A DNA stretch of 37,692 nucleotides from an uncultured Oscillatoriales cyanobacterium (GCA_903893625.1 CAITND010000040.1:1-37692), one strand, 5' to 3'; counted from the first letter of the stretch, positions 24,667 to 34,075 are shown. The notes: generated by a model not told the origin, from the sequence alone. Translations and numbers: made by a program.

Positions 24667-27600
24667 CTAAGATTCAGACTCAGGAGATATATATACAATA
24701 TAACTATTCCTGCCTTGTGCTTTCGCTTGATAGAGCGCTTGATCCGCCGCTTCAATCAAAACTTGAGGAGAGGAGTTTAGGGAAGGAATCAAACTCGCAA
24801 TTCCCATACTTACAGTCAAGTGTGAACTAATCAGCGATGTATCATGGGGAATTTGAAGAAACTTCAGGGTTTCGGTAATGATTTCAGCCACTTGAACAGC
24901 ACCAGTGACGGAGGTTTGAGGCAAAATAATTGCAAATTCTTCTCCACCATAGCGAGAGACTAAATCCCCTGGGCGACGAACTGACCCATCAAGCGCTTGT
25001 GCAACTTGAATTAAACATTCATCCCCCGCTAAATGACCATATCGATCATTATAGTTTTTGAAGTAATCTACATCACAAAAAATCAACGCTAAAGGATGAT
25101 TTTCTCGTGTGGCTCGTTTCCATTCTTCGGTTAAATATTCATCAAATCGACGTCGATTTGCCACCTGAGTTAGTCCATCCATCATCACCAAACCTTCTAA
25201 ACGTTGATTGGCAATTTGTAATTGTTGATAGAGTTGAGATTGTTGAATCGCAACTTGCAATTGTTCAACTAAAGTACAAGCTAATTCGACTTCTGCATCT
25301 TGCCAAATCCAAGTTTGATTGTGACGATATAAACTCAAACTCCCCCAAATACAAGAACCCACCCACAATGGAACAATTAATAAAGCACCCGGATTCATCT
25401 CCGCTAAATCATGACTGGCGGGTTGATTCACATCCTTTTGAAAGTTAGAAATCCGAATCACTTTTTGTTGTTTGAGTTGCGCTGAAATTAAATTATTTTC
25501 ATCAGGAATTATAATTCCGATCACATCAGGAATATCTGCGCGTTGAGTGGTACTCGCCACAATAACCCAATGACTTTGATCGGCAAGATATTGAGCAATA
25601 GACACCCGATCAACATTTAATAACTGACCGATTTCAAAGGTTGCTGTTGAGAAAATAGTTTCTAAATCTAAGGACTGACTCATGGCTTGAATCACTCGTC
25701 TTAATCCCTTTTCTCGTTGGGCTTGCTGTTGGGTTTTCTCATACAATTGACTTTGATGAATGGCAATTGAAACTTGCGCCGCAAATTGTTCGAGTAAATC
25801 CAATTCCCAATAGGCCCATTCTCGCGGACAAGCACAATGATGAGCCATTAAAAATCCCCATAAAACTTCCCCTTCAATAATCGGAACCCCTAAACAAGCT
25901 CGGACTTGACAGTGTTCTAACCACTGTAACTGATCGGTTTTGAGATTAGTAGTATAAATATCAGAAATATTATGAAGACATCCTTGACTAAAGGGAATAA
26001 TACATTGTTCTTGAGTTAAATAAATGCTGGGAATTTGCTGATCCCAAAGAGAGATCCACTCCACACCCACAGATTGTACGATTACAGTTGCCGTTTCATT
26101 GGGTTCACATCGATAAATTAAAACCCGATCGGTTTGCAATAACTTGCGAATTTCTATGACGGTAGTATTTAAGATTTCTTCCAGATTTAATGACTGGCGA
26201 ATTCGTTGGGTAATTTCCGTAACCACTCGTTCTCGTTTGAGCAGTTGACGCAGGGTTTCTTCAATTTGTTTCCGTTCAGTAATATCTAATAAAGTTCCAA
26301 ATAGCCGGATAATTTGCCCTTGTTCATTAATTAAACCTTGGCATTTAATTAAAAGATAACGGAGGGAACCATCGGGGCAAAAAATCCGAATTTCCTGTTG
26401 AAATTGTTTGCCATTGTTAATCGCTTGTTCCATGCGATGACGAATTAGTTCTCGGTCATCGGGATGGGTAAAAACCTCTAGTAATTCCTCGTATGTGGGA
26501 ACCTGTTGTTCAGGACTTAACCCATGAATAGAAAAGCTTTCCTCTGACCATTGAACCTGTTGGGTGATTAAATCATAAGACCAACTGCCTAAATGAGCCA
26601 TTTTTTGAGCTTCAGCTAAGGCTAAATTCGTTTCTTGTAAGGCTTCTTGTACTTCTTTGCGATCGCTAATATCTCGAATTACCGCAACAGCAGAGGAGGG
26701 AGATAGAGGAGAAATATTAGCAGAAAACCAAGTATTTTTTTCTTCAATTTCTAAACAATATTCAAGGGGAACAGTGGTCTGGGTTTTAATCGCTTTTTGC
26801 ACCGTTTCTAACATCTGATCTGCGAGGGATTTCGGAAAAATTTCATGGGGGGTTTTGCCGATCAGTTTTTCGGCGGGTTGATACAGAATTTGGGGATTAT
26901 TCGTAATAACATTGAGATACCGTCCTTGATCATCTAAAGTTAAGACTAAATCCGACATCGCCCCAAAAACAGCCCGCAATTCTGCCTCCGATTGACGTAA
27001 CGCGGCTTCGACTTGTTTTCGGGGAGTGACATCTTGAATAAATCCCACCACAATTAAAATGCTTTCTTGAGTATCGCTGATCACTTGACTGCGATCTTCA
27101 ACCCAAATATAAACGCCATCTCGACATCGCAGTCGATATTCCATCAGAAATGGGGTTCGAGTTGTGATTAATTCTTCTACTAATTCTTTGAGCCGTTGTG
27201 CATCATTAGGATGTACTAACTCATAGAAACCCTCTAAATGAAGGGGTAATTCTGTTTGAGAATAACCTAAGATTTCCTGAGTATTTCCACCCCAGATAAT
27301 CTGATTTTGGGTCAAATTCCATTCACAGAAAATTTGACCACTCGCTTGACCCGCCACTTCATAACGATGTTTCCAGGTCATGAGTTCAGTAATATCTTGT
27401 TGGCGCTGAACTTCAACTTGTTTACGTTTGGTAATATCTCGACCAATGGCTTGAACTTCGGTGTTCTGTCCTGTAGCATCAGCAATGATCTGTACCGTCC
27501 ATTCTAACCACTGTTGTTGATTGGGTTCCTCCCCAATACTATACTGATATGTTAAGGTTTCTTGGGTTTCTAATAAATGAGTCATTTGATCTCGCCAAAA

Positions 27601-28665
27601 GTTTTGTTCCTGATCCCGAAGCAGAGAAAAAATACTTTGTCCGAGTAATTCGGAAGCAGACTGACTAAAATATTGACAACCCGCTTGGTTAATAAAAGTT
27701 AAAGTGCCTTTAACGGTGTAACAACAAACTATTTCGGGAAAACTATCGAGCAAACCATGATAACGGGCTTCTTGTTGAACTAAACTTTGTACAAGCTGCA
27801 TTTCCTGTTTGAGTTGTCCCGTTTGCAGATCTAAGGTATGTTGTAAAATATCAATTGTTTCTAGCAATTCGGCCGGATCAAGAACCCGTAAAATATGACT
27901 TTGAGTAACAATTCCGATTAAATTTCCTTCCGTTGTTGTCACGACTAAACGCCGAATTTGATCCTGTTGCATCTGTTGATGGGCTGACCATAAGGACTGT
28001 TTAGCTTGAATTTCTATTACAGGTGAACTCATCACCTTTTCTGCTAAGGTCGATTCAAAATTCAGATTTAATTGTTGTAATCGCACCATATCTCGTTCTG
28101 TAATCATTCCAATCGGTTGAATCAATTCCTGATTCTGTAATTGGGTAATTACAATACAACTGACTTGATAGGTTGTCATCAAGTTCGCTAACTGTTTGAG
28201 GGAAGTTGTTGGCGGAGCATGAATCACCCGAATTTGCATCACATCCTCAACCCGCCTTAATTTGAGGAGATCGTAAGGGTTAAGATACTCCCGAATCTGT
28301 TTTGGGGTAATAATTCCAACAACTTCCCCGTTCGAGTTAACAATCGGTAAATGGCGAATTTGATAGCGATGAAATTGTTGAATCACTTGTAAGGAATCCG
28401 TCGCTTCTGATTCCAACAGCGTGATTACATTGGCAGTCATGACCGTGGTAATCGGAACTTGATCAAAACGGATTCCGGCCGCAATTGTACGAACAATATC
28501 TCGTTCTGTGATAATTCCGATTAATTGTTGTTGCTCCATCACTAAAACACAGTCATGACCCCTTTGGTTCATGAGGTTAATAGCATCTATACTGGGGGTA
28601 TCTGATGTTACAATCAGTAAATTAGATTGCATTGTTGATTGGGATATTCTTGTGATCGAAATCAT
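24667..28665 (-). CDS. CBS-PAS-GAF diguanylate cyclase
   Basis: The 1332-residue cytoplasmic protein has two CBS pairs (about 10-130 and 140-265), a coiled coil, four PAS domains (about 300-412, 430-550, 555-670, 685-800), two GAF domains (about 825-975 and 990-1145) and a GGDEF domain (about 1160-1328). The active site is GGEEF (1240-1244), and RPGD (1231-1234) five residues upstream is an intact inhibitory I-site, so it should make cyclic di-GMP under product feedback. The first GAF resembles cyanobacteriochrome GAFs but has Asp-Gln where Cys-His would bind bilin. CBS pairs usually bind adenine nucleotides. It is the first gene of the operon with the hybrid kinase. Confidence 0.93.
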   Translation of the reverse strand: MISITRISQSTMQSNLLIVTSDTPSIDAINLMNQRGHDCVLVMEQQQLIGIITERDIVRTIAAGIRFDQVPITTVMTANVITLLESEATDSLQVIQQFHRYQIRHLPIVNSNGEVVGIITPKQIREYLNPYDLLKLRRVEDVMQIRVIHAPPTTSLKQLANLMTTYQVSCIVITQLQNQELIQPIGMITERDMVRLQQLNLNFESTLAEKVMSSPVIEIQAKQSLWSAHQQMQQDQIRRLVVTTTEGNLIGIVTQSHILRVLDPAELLETIDILQHTLDLQTGQLKQEMQLVQSLVQQEARYHGLLDSFPEIVCCYTVKGTLTFINQAGCQYFSQSASELLGQSIFSLLRDQEQNFWRDQMTHLLETQETLTYQYSIGEEPNQQQWLEWTVQIIADATGQNTEVQAIGRDITKRKQVEVQRQQDITELMTWKHRYEVAGQASGQIFCEWNLTQNQIIWGGNTQEILGYSQTELPLHLEGFYELVHPNDAQRLKELVEELITTRTPFLMEYRLRCRDGVYIWVEDRSQVISDTQESILIVVGFIQDVTPRKQVEAALRQSEAELRAVFGAMSDLVLTLDDQGRYLNVITNNPQILYQPAEKLIGKTPHEIFPKSLADQMLETVQKAIKTQTTVPLEYCLEIEEKNTWFSANISPLSPSSAVAVIRDISDRKEVQEALQETNLALAEAQKMAHLGSWSYDLITQQVQWSEESFSIHGLSPEQQVPTYEELLEVFTHPDDRELIRHRMEQAINNGKQFQQEIRIFCPDGSLRYLLIKCQGLINEQGQIIRLFGTLLDITERKQIEETLRQLLKRERVVTEITQRIRQSLNLEEILNTTVIEIRKLLQTDRVLIYRCEPNETATVIVQSVGVEWISLWDQQIPSIYLTQEQCIIPFSQGCLHNISDIYTTNLKTDQLQWLEHCQVRACLGVPIIEGEVLWGFLMAHHCACPREWAYWELDLLEQFAAQVSIAIHQSQLYEKTQQQAQREKGLRRVIQAMSQSLDLETIFSTATFEIGQLLNVDRVSIAQYLADQSHWVIVASTTQRADIPDVIGIIIPDENNLISAQLKQQKVIRISNFQKDVNQPASHDLAEMNPGALLIVPLWVGSCIWGSLSLYRHNQTWIWQDAEVELACTLVEQLQVAIQQSQLYQQLQIANQRLEGLVMMDGLTQVANRRRFDEYLTEEWKRATRENHPLALIFCDVDYFKNYNDRYGHLAGDECLIQVAQALDGSVRRPGDLVSRYGGEEFAIILPQTSVTGAVQVAEIITETLKFLQIPHDTSLISSHLTVSMGIASLIPSLNSSPQVLIEAADQALYQAKAQGRNSYIVYISPESES

Positions 28666-29263
28666 CTTTCTTCGCCCTTTCTTCTATTGTTCTGGTTAGA
28701 CCCCCCTCAGTAGGGCGTTTAATAGGGCTGTATTTCAAGCCCCACTAAACTTGTATTCAGGTCAGTGGTGGGTTATTGACAATTATCTAGGACAGGTTCT
28801 CTGACCGCTTACCGTTAGATTGCCACAACAGACACTATTAAAAATTCTATTGTGGCTTAAATTGATCGGATTGTGATGTAATTTTATTGATCTCCATTGT
28901 TCGGTGTCTTCCTGAATTGAAGAAGATCCTGATCAAGTTTAGCGTTACAAAACAATCCGTTAAGTTTTATAAATAGGGGATTGACTTAATCCAACAAAAT
29001 TGATAACATTTTAGTCTACAATCTTCTGAAAGTCAAATTTGTAAAATTTTTCTAAAGTTTTCATTCCATCATTAATATTTCTGTAAAAAAGCATTGATAT
29101 TTTTCTACATCCAAGATCAATACAATCCTTTATTAGCGATCGCCTCAATCAATTTTAGAATTCGTATTTTTCCGATAAAATTATTAAATAACCCGAATTA
29201 TCGGCTTTAATTCTCTACTTTTTATGTTATATTTATAACAATTCAGTACAGGAGCAGTAGAGC
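28666..29263. other. 598-base divergent spacer with hairpins
   Basis: No gene is seen. GGGCT (28725-28729) pairs with AGCCC (28738-28742), and GCCACAA (28822-28828) pairs with TTGTGGC (28850-28856). The right half is strongly AT-rich and ends with an AGGAG ribosome binding site 9 bases before the aldo/keto reductase ATG. Promoters for both divergent units should lie here. Confidence 0.5.
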
Positions 29264-30280
29264 ATGGAATTACCCGCTTCCAGTCGATTTCAATTCACAG
29301 AAGACCTGAATATTTGCCGTATTTTAAATGGAATGTGGCAAGTCTCCGGCGCCCACGGACGCATTGATAGTAAAGCCGCCATCGAGAGTATGTTTAAATA
29401 TCTCGATGCGGGATATACGACTTGGGATCTCGCCGATCATTATGGCCCTGCTGAAGATTTTATCGGTGAGTTTAGACGACAATTGAGCGCGACTCGTGGA
29501 AAAGAGGCGTTATCCCAGATTCAAGCCTTTACCAAATGGGTTCCTCGTCCGGGTAAAATGACTAAAAGTATAGTGGAAAAAAATATTGATATTTCTCGCC
29601 AAAGAATGGGGGTAGACTGTCTGGATTTATTGCAATTTCATTGGTGGGATTATCAAGATCAAAATTATTTAGATGGTTTACATTATATGACAGAGTTGCA
29701 AACCGCAGGTAAAATTAAACATTTAGCATTAACAAATTTTGACACCGAACACTTAAAAATTATTGTTGAAAATGGGATTAAAATAGTATCCAATCAAGTC
29801 CAGTTTTCCCTGATTGATCGTCGTCCTTTAGCGAAAATGACCGAATTTTGTCAAACTCACAATATTAAATTACTTCCCTATGGTGTTGTTTGTGGCGGAT
29901 TTTTATCAGAAAAATATCTCGATCAACCTGAACCTAATAGATTAGGTTTAGAAACCGTCAGCTTGAAAAAATATAAAAATATGATTGATGCTTGGGGAGG
30001 GTGGAGTTTATTTCAAACCCTATTAACAACCCTAAATGCGATCGCCCAAAAACATCACGTCACTATTCCTAATATCGCCGTTCGTTATATCCTAGAACAA
30101 CCCACCGTCGCCGGAACAATGGTAGGAACAAGATTAGGGATTTCTGAACATATTGAAGACAATGCTAAAGTCTTTGCATTTAGTCTTGATTCCGAAGATT
30201 ATCAAGCCCTTAATTCCGTTCTTTCCCAATCCCATGATTTAATGCAAATCATCGGGGATTGTGGGGATGAATATCGATAA
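29264..30280 (+). CDS. aldo/keto reductase family oxidoreductase
   Basis: The 338-residue product has the TIM-barrel AKR catalytic tetrad: D55 in WDLADHYG, Y60, K91 in FTKW and H126 in LLQFHWWDY. NAD(P)H-binding C-terminal blocks (NIAVRYILEQPTVAGTMVGTR, split over about 269-290) are present. These enzymes reduce aldehydes and ketones. The Trp-rich HWWDY variant and the N-terminus NGMWQVSGAHG suggest a subgroup distinct from the classical AKR1 type. The start has AGGAG at 9 bases. It is monocistronic and ends just before a large palindrome. Confidence 0.9.
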   Translation: MELPASSRFQFTEDLNICRILNGMWQVSGAHGRIDSKAAIESMFKYLDAGYTTWDLADHYGPAEDFIGEFRRQLSATRGKEALSQIQAFTKWVPRPGKMTKSIVEKNIDISRQRMGVDCLDLLQFHWWDYQDQNYLDGLHYMTELQTAGKIKHLALTNFDTEHLKIIVENGIKIVSNQVQFSLIDRRPLAKMTEFCQTHNIKLLPYGVVCGGFLSEKYLDQPEPNRLGLETVSLKKYKNMIDAWGGWSLFQTLLTTLNAIAQKHHVTIPNIAVRYILEQPTVAGTMVGTRLGISEHIEDNAKVFAFSLDSEDYQALNSVLSQSHDLMQIIGDCGDEYR

Positions 30281-30337
30281 TTTGTTAACAGGTGTCGGGT
30301 TTCAGGTGTCGGGGAAGCCAGCAGAAGAAAGAAAGAA

Positions 30338-30536
30338 AGGGCGGGTTTAGGGAGATAATTACTGATCATTAAAGATCGTCTCGGAACCCGCCCCTACGGT
30401 TTAATTGTTGATTATTGCTCAAATGCGATGCCGCAAGGCGGCGGCTACGCCATCGCATTTTTTCAACAACAAAATGTAGGGGCGGGTTCTGTAATTATCT
30501 TCAATTCCCACGCTTTTATCTGACTAAACCCGCCCC
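30338..30536. repeat. nested 200-bp palindromic element
   Basis: Four pairs of arms are perfectly nested: GGGCGGGTTTAG (30339-30350) with CTAAACCCGCCC (30524-30535); GATAATTAC (30354-30362) with GTAATTATC (30491-30499); AACCCGCCCCTAC (30385-30397) with GTAGGGGCGGGTT (30476-30488); and AAATGCGATG (30421-30430) with CATCGCATTT (30451-30460) at the centre. It could form a long hairpin or cruciform, and looks like a MITE-type element. A 66-codon frame inside it is an artefact. Confidence 0.85.
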
Positions 30537-30579
30537 TCTCTTCTTCAATGCTCCCCTTGTCCCCCTGTCCCCTGCTTTC

Positions 30580-31239
30580 TTAACGGTTTTGCAGTGCTTG
30601 AACAGCGCGAACTAAACGTTTTAGATAAGGTTTAATTAAGGTTTGTTGTTCCTTTTGTAAGGTATTAACTTGCTGAGAAAGCTGATCTATTTGTGTGTGA
30701 ATTGTAGCTGAATCTGCAACAGATTGACTGACTAATGCTTCTAAAGCGGTTGTTAATGCTTGTTGATCATTGCCTTCCAAATGAGGTACAGAAGTCTCTA
30801 TAGATGTTTTCAATTCATCTATAGCTTCTTGCATTAACTTAAACCGCACATTCATCACTTCCCAATCATCTTGTCGCAGCGCATTTTTTTCTAAATGTTG
30901 AGTCACCCGTTGTAACTCCGTCAGCACATCCGTAATCGGATCAAGTTCATTGGATTCGGGGGGTAACGTTTGCATTTGCTCATGTAACGATTCTACGACC
31001 CCTTGAACATCTGTAACCGCAGCATCGACCGTTTGACGCATATATTGTTCAAACCGTTGACGATTGACAATATTTAAGATCAACGCGAAGGTTAGGGGTG
31101 TTCCCGCAAACACAATTTGCTGAGACCATGCAGCAACGAGGGTTCCCACTGCTGTCCCCGCAATCGAAACATACTCGGCTAACTTCCACCCATTGACTGG
31201 GTTGCGTGACGGTTTTGATGATTCTTCACTATTCTGCAT
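30580..31239 (-). CDS. membrane-anchored coiled-coil protein
   Basis: The 219-residue product has a short basic N-terminus, two closely spaced hydrophobic segments (about 23-38 and 43-58), then about 155 residues of heptad-like Leu/Gln/Glu coiled coil, strongest near the end. The C-terminal helix is basic (PYLKRLVRAVQALQNR). Such a hairpin-anchored coiled coil suits a scaffold or structural role, but no named family was recognised. It is divergent from the GIY-YIG gene. Confidence 0.7.
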   Translation of the reverse strand: MQNSEESSKPSRNPVNGWKLAEYVSIAGTAVGTLVAAWSQQIVFAGTPLTFALILNIVNRQRFEQYMRQTVDAAVTDVQGVVESLHEQMQTLPPESNELDPITDVLTELQRVTQHLEKNALRQDDWEVMNVRFKLMQEAIDELKTSIETSVPHLEGNDQQALTTALEALVSQSVADSATIHTQIDQLSQQVNTLQKEQQTLIKPYLKRLVRAVQALQNR

Positions 31240-31407
31240 GGTCGTCGCTGACTTAATACAATCCTAGAGTCATGCTAACCTAAATTCCCCAACAATCAAC
31301 AATTGAAATCAAAAATAGGGAATTTGGCTTCATAAAAGTTTAGCCTTTAATTGTCAACAATTGGCACTCATGCCTTTAAAATCAGGGAAAAAGCGTGTTT
31401 TGCATCA

Positions 31408-31947
31408 ATGACTACTCCAACCGAAATTCCTCCCCTTAATAGTTTAGATTATATCCCCTACCTGGATGAAGATGGTAAAATCCCTGAATCCCTTCACGGT
31501 AAAATTGGGGTTTATGCTATTTTTAATCAAGAAAAGATATTACAATATGTGGGGTATTCCAGAGATATTTATCTCAGTTTGAAACAACATTTTATCCGTC
31601 AAAATCAAGGCTGCTATTGGCTTAAGTCACAAACTATTACTCGTCCGAGTCGAACGATTTTAGAAACGATTAAAGAAGCTTGGATTGCTGAAAATGGTTC
31701 AATTCCTCTGGGAAATAGCCAGGATGAAGTTCTCTGGAATCATCCGATTTCAGTTAAACCTTTGATGACCGATGAAGAACAAATAGCTTATCAACAAACC
31801 GATGAAATCGGTCAAGAAAAACTGTTAAAACAAGTAGCTCGTCGTGTTGAAGAACAAATTTTAGCTGAACTTAAAACACGCGGTTTACAAGAAGAAATTC
31901 GATTTAATCCCAAACTGAAAAGTAGTGGATTATTGGATTTAAAATAA
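31408..31947 (+). CDS. GIY-YIG nuclease family protein
   Basis: From the ATG at 31408 the product is 179 residues. The GIY-YIG core begins at about residue 33: GVYAIF, LQYVGYSRDI with the conserved Arg, and a later Glu in the helix around EAWIAENG. This is the metal-dependent nuclease fold of UvrC and homing endonucleases. The C-terminal 70 residues are helical and charged (EEQILAELKTRGLQEE). An upstream TTG at 31351 would add 19 residues and has no support. Cyanobacteria carry many stand-alone members with unknown targets. Confidence 0.8.
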   Translation: MTTPTEIPPLNSLDYIPYLDEDGKIPESLHGKIGVYAIFNQEKILQYVGYSRDIYLSLKQHFIRQNQGCYWLKSQTITRPSRTILETIKEAWIAENGSIPLGNSQDEVLWNHPISVKPLMTDEEQIAYQQTDEIGQEKLLKQVARRVEEQILAELKTRGLQEEIRFNPKLKSSGLLDLK

Positions 31948-31992
31948 AAGATAGAGGGCGATTGTAATTCTCAACAATTCTACCTATTAAGT

Positions 31993-32018
31993 GGTGCGTG
32001 CGCTCCAGCTTACGCACC
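31993..32018. repeat. dispersed palindrome GGTGCGT...ACGCACC, second copy
   Basis: This has the same arms as at 9178-9202, with a slightly different loop (GCGCTCCAGCTT). It lies between two convergent genes, so both copies sit at gene ends, where they could act as transcription ends. Confidence 0.7.
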
Positions 32019-32044
32019 CTAAAATTGATTTTTTACTTGATTAA

Positions 32045-32578
32045 CTATTTTTCCTCTCGATGGGTTGGGGTATCTGCACCATAGGGAATTTCAATACATC
32101 CTAAATCAAAAGGTAAACAAAATCTTGATTCTAAATGTTCGACGGAAAAATAATAATTTAATCCCCATCCCAACATTAAACCTACGGTAGATAATAAGGA
32201 TAAAATTATAAAAGAGTGCCAATTATTAAATCGGGAGGTTTGCAATTCTAATCGAGCTAAAGCCGTAGCTGAAAGCATTAATAAAATATTGATTGATATC
32301 TGTAGCCAAGTGACCATAAACACACCCAAGATTGATAAGAACACAATCATAAAAAATGTTCCTATATCCGATCTAATCCACTTTAAAACTCCGCCTTGAA
32401 ACAAATTAATAGGCATGGTAAAGAATAAATCCATTAACCAAATCAAGACTAAAATTATAGCCGAAATCAAAAAATACGAACTAGATTGAAATAAAAACCA
32501 ACCAAAATGGAGACAAGTAACGAGAAGTAATCCAAAGGAAACCCAAGTAATAGTTGTAAGTTTTTGTTCTGATTTCAT
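32045..32578 (-). CDS. multi-pass membrane protein, unknown
   Basis: The 177-residue product has about five hydrophobic segments (about 11-30, 34-55, 73-90, 92-110 and 122-144). A short C-terminal tail has two Cys (CLPFDLGC), possibly a disulfide if exported. No motif was recognised. It starts 46 bases after the ferredoxin gene stop in the same direction, so it is probably co-transcribed, but no functional link is evident. Confidence 0.7.
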   Translation of the reverse strand: MKSEQKLTTITWVSFGLLLVTCLHFGWFLFQSSSYFLISAIILVLIWLMDLFFTMPINLFQGGVLKWIRSDIGTFFMIVFLSILGVFMVTWLQISINILLMLSATALARLELQTSRFNNWHSFIILSLLSTVGLMLGWGLNYYFSVEHLESRFCLPFDLGCIEIPYGADTPTHREEK

Positions 32579-32624
32579 TGAAGCATTAGGATAAAAAAAT
32601 TAAAGTTTTATATTGAATTCCTTT

Positions 32625-33029
32625 TCAGAGATTAGTAGAAATCGCCTGAACAGGACAGGTGGGAATACATTGTTCACAAACAATACACCGTGAGCGGGTA
32701 AACGTCAAATAAAATGTTTCTGGATTCAGTGTTAACGCTTCTGTAGGACAAACCCCGGTACATAATCCGCAATCAACACAACTTTCCTCATCAATTAAAA
32801 TCTCTCGTCCTACTAAAGAAACCCCAATATTTTGAGTTTGCATCCATTCAATAGCGGCTTCTAGTTCATCAATATCTCCTGATAATTCTACTACTAATTT
32901 TCCCTCTTGATTGGGGGCAACTTGAGCACGAATAATATTAGCAGCTACATTAAAATCTTTAGCCAAACGATAGGTTATTGGCATTTGAATAGAACGTTTG
33001 GGAAAAGTTAAAGTTACTCGTTTTTTCAT
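32625..33029 (-). CDS. NIL domain plus 2[4Fe-4S] ferredoxin
   Basis: The 134-residue product joins an N-terminal NIL domain (about 3-75), the fold found at the C-terminus of the methionine ABC ATPase MetN, to a bacterial-type ferredoxin with two [4Fe-4S] clusters (Cys 84, 87, 90, 94 and 115, 118, 121, 125; CxxCxxCxxxCP twice). NIL-ferredoxins have been linked to sulfur transfer and methionine/homocysteine metabolism in bacteria and archaea. Which reaction it serves here cannot be told from its neighbours. Confidence 0.92.
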   Translation of the reverse strand: MKKRVTLTFPKRSIQMPITYRLAKDFNVAANIIRAQVAPNQEGKLVVELSGDIDELEAAIEWMQTQNIGVSLVGREILIDEESCVDCGLCTGVCPTEALTLNPETFYLTFTRSRCIVCEQCIPTCPVQAISTNL

Positions 33030-33140
33030 GGTGAGGGAATAGGGAACAGGGAAATTATTGCTTTTAGGGTTAATTTATATTTCTATTTTACAGCAATTTT
33101 AAGGATTTTTTTACAAAATTTCGTTAAACTAAAATAATGA

Positions 33141-33758
33141 ATGATCATCAGCTTTGACTATATGAACATGAACGAAAATCCATTGTCTTCAACAACCCCA
33201 AAATCACCTTCTGATTTAGCCAAACGCATTAGAAACTTTTTAATTGTCATCGCCGCCATTATCCTCAGTATAGCGGTTTTCTTGGGAGTGCGAACAGACG
33301 CTACCTCAACGTCTCTTCCTCAACTTGCAGAAGCATCAATTCCGATTGATCAAGCATTGAGTAATGGCAAACCCACTTTAATCGAATTTTATGCCAATTG
33401 GTGTACCAGTTGCCAAGCGATGGCACCGGAGTTAAGTGAAATTAAACAGCAGTATGCTGAACAACTCAATTTTGTGATGTTGAATGTAGATAATAGTAAA
33501 TGGTTGCCAGAACTTATGAAATATCGGGTTGATGGCATTCCTCATTTCGTTTATTTGAATCAAAAAGCCGAAACAATTGCACAAACAATTGGTGAAATTC
33601 CTCGCAATATCCTAGAGGCAAATTTAGACGCTTTAATTGCAGAAAATCCCCTCCCCTACACCCAAGCAAGCGGTCAAGTTTCTGCTTTTAATTCCCCCCT
33701 AACTTTGGATAAATCTAGCACCTCCGATCCCCGTTCTCATGGCGCTCAAGTGCAATAA
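33141..33758 (+). CDS. txlA: TxlA/HCF164-like membrane thioredoxin
   Basis: The 205-residue product has one membrane anchor (about 31-52) and a thioredoxin domain (about 65-170) with active site WCTSC (87-91) in FYANWCTSCQAMAPE and a cis-Pro-type segment VDGIPHFVYL. This matches cyanobacterial TxlA and its plant relative HCF164, which reduce lumen-side thiols for cytochrome c and b6f assembly and are fed by CcdA. The domain should face the thylakoid lumen or periplasm. ATGs at codons 8 and 10 are alternative starts, and no clear Shine-Dalgarno was seen. No ccdA or ccs gene is adjacent. Confidence 0.87.
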   Translation: MIISFDYMNMNENPLSSTTPKSPSDLAKRIRNFLIVIAAIILSIAVFLGVRTDATSTSLPQLAEASIPIDQALSNGKPTLIEFYANWCTSCQAMAPELSEIKQQYAEQLNFVMLNVDNSKWLPELMKYRVDGIPHFVYLNQKAETIAQTIGEIPRNILEANLDALIAENPLPYTQASGQVSAFNSPLTLDKSSTSDPRSHGAQVQ

Positions 33759-33764
33759 CTTGAT

Positions 33765-33793
33765 GGTTGACTGTTAACGCTTAACAGTCAACC
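33765..33793 (+). terminator. 13-bp perfect hairpin after txlA
   Basis: GGTTGACTGTTAA and TTAACAGTCAACC are perfect arms around CGC, 7 bases after the stop codon. There is no T-run, so it may end transcription or protect the mRNA end. The GTTGACTGTTAAC unit also resembles the heptamer repeats elsewhere in the window. Confidence 0.6.
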
Positions 33794-34075
33794 CCCAACA
33801 ATTAAGATTTGTGTCCGTAAATCGGCTAGAGCTTGTTGTAGGGGAAATCCAAGTTATCCCTCTTCTGTCAGACTCTGAAAACTTTTGCCATTTCTGGATT
33901 CTAGAGCTTTTGCATAGGAAGCGATCGCCAGATTTCTTTATAACAACAAATACAACAACCCAGTTTTTGTGATAGGATAGCTTGTATTGACTGACTAATA
34001 AAGATTCTGGAGATTGATCTCTCGGAGAGTGACAGAAGAGGGATACAACTTCAAGCCAAATTCTTCCTAACTCCT
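33794..34075 (+). promoter_or_regulatory. ABC exporter leader bracketed by a 16-bp inverted repeat
   Basis: TATCCCTCTTCTGTCA at 33855-33870 recurs exactly inverted at 34030-34045, 159 bases apart. The second arm lies 30 bases before the ABC ATPase start. Between the arms are a HIP1 octamer and AT-rich sequence with possible promoter boxes. It could be a long-range RNA stem in the 5' leader or a small inverted-repeat element. Confidence 0.6.

Noticed and set aside
30415-30615. 66-codon frame
   Set aside because: It lies in the nested palindrome and runs into the convergent gene end.
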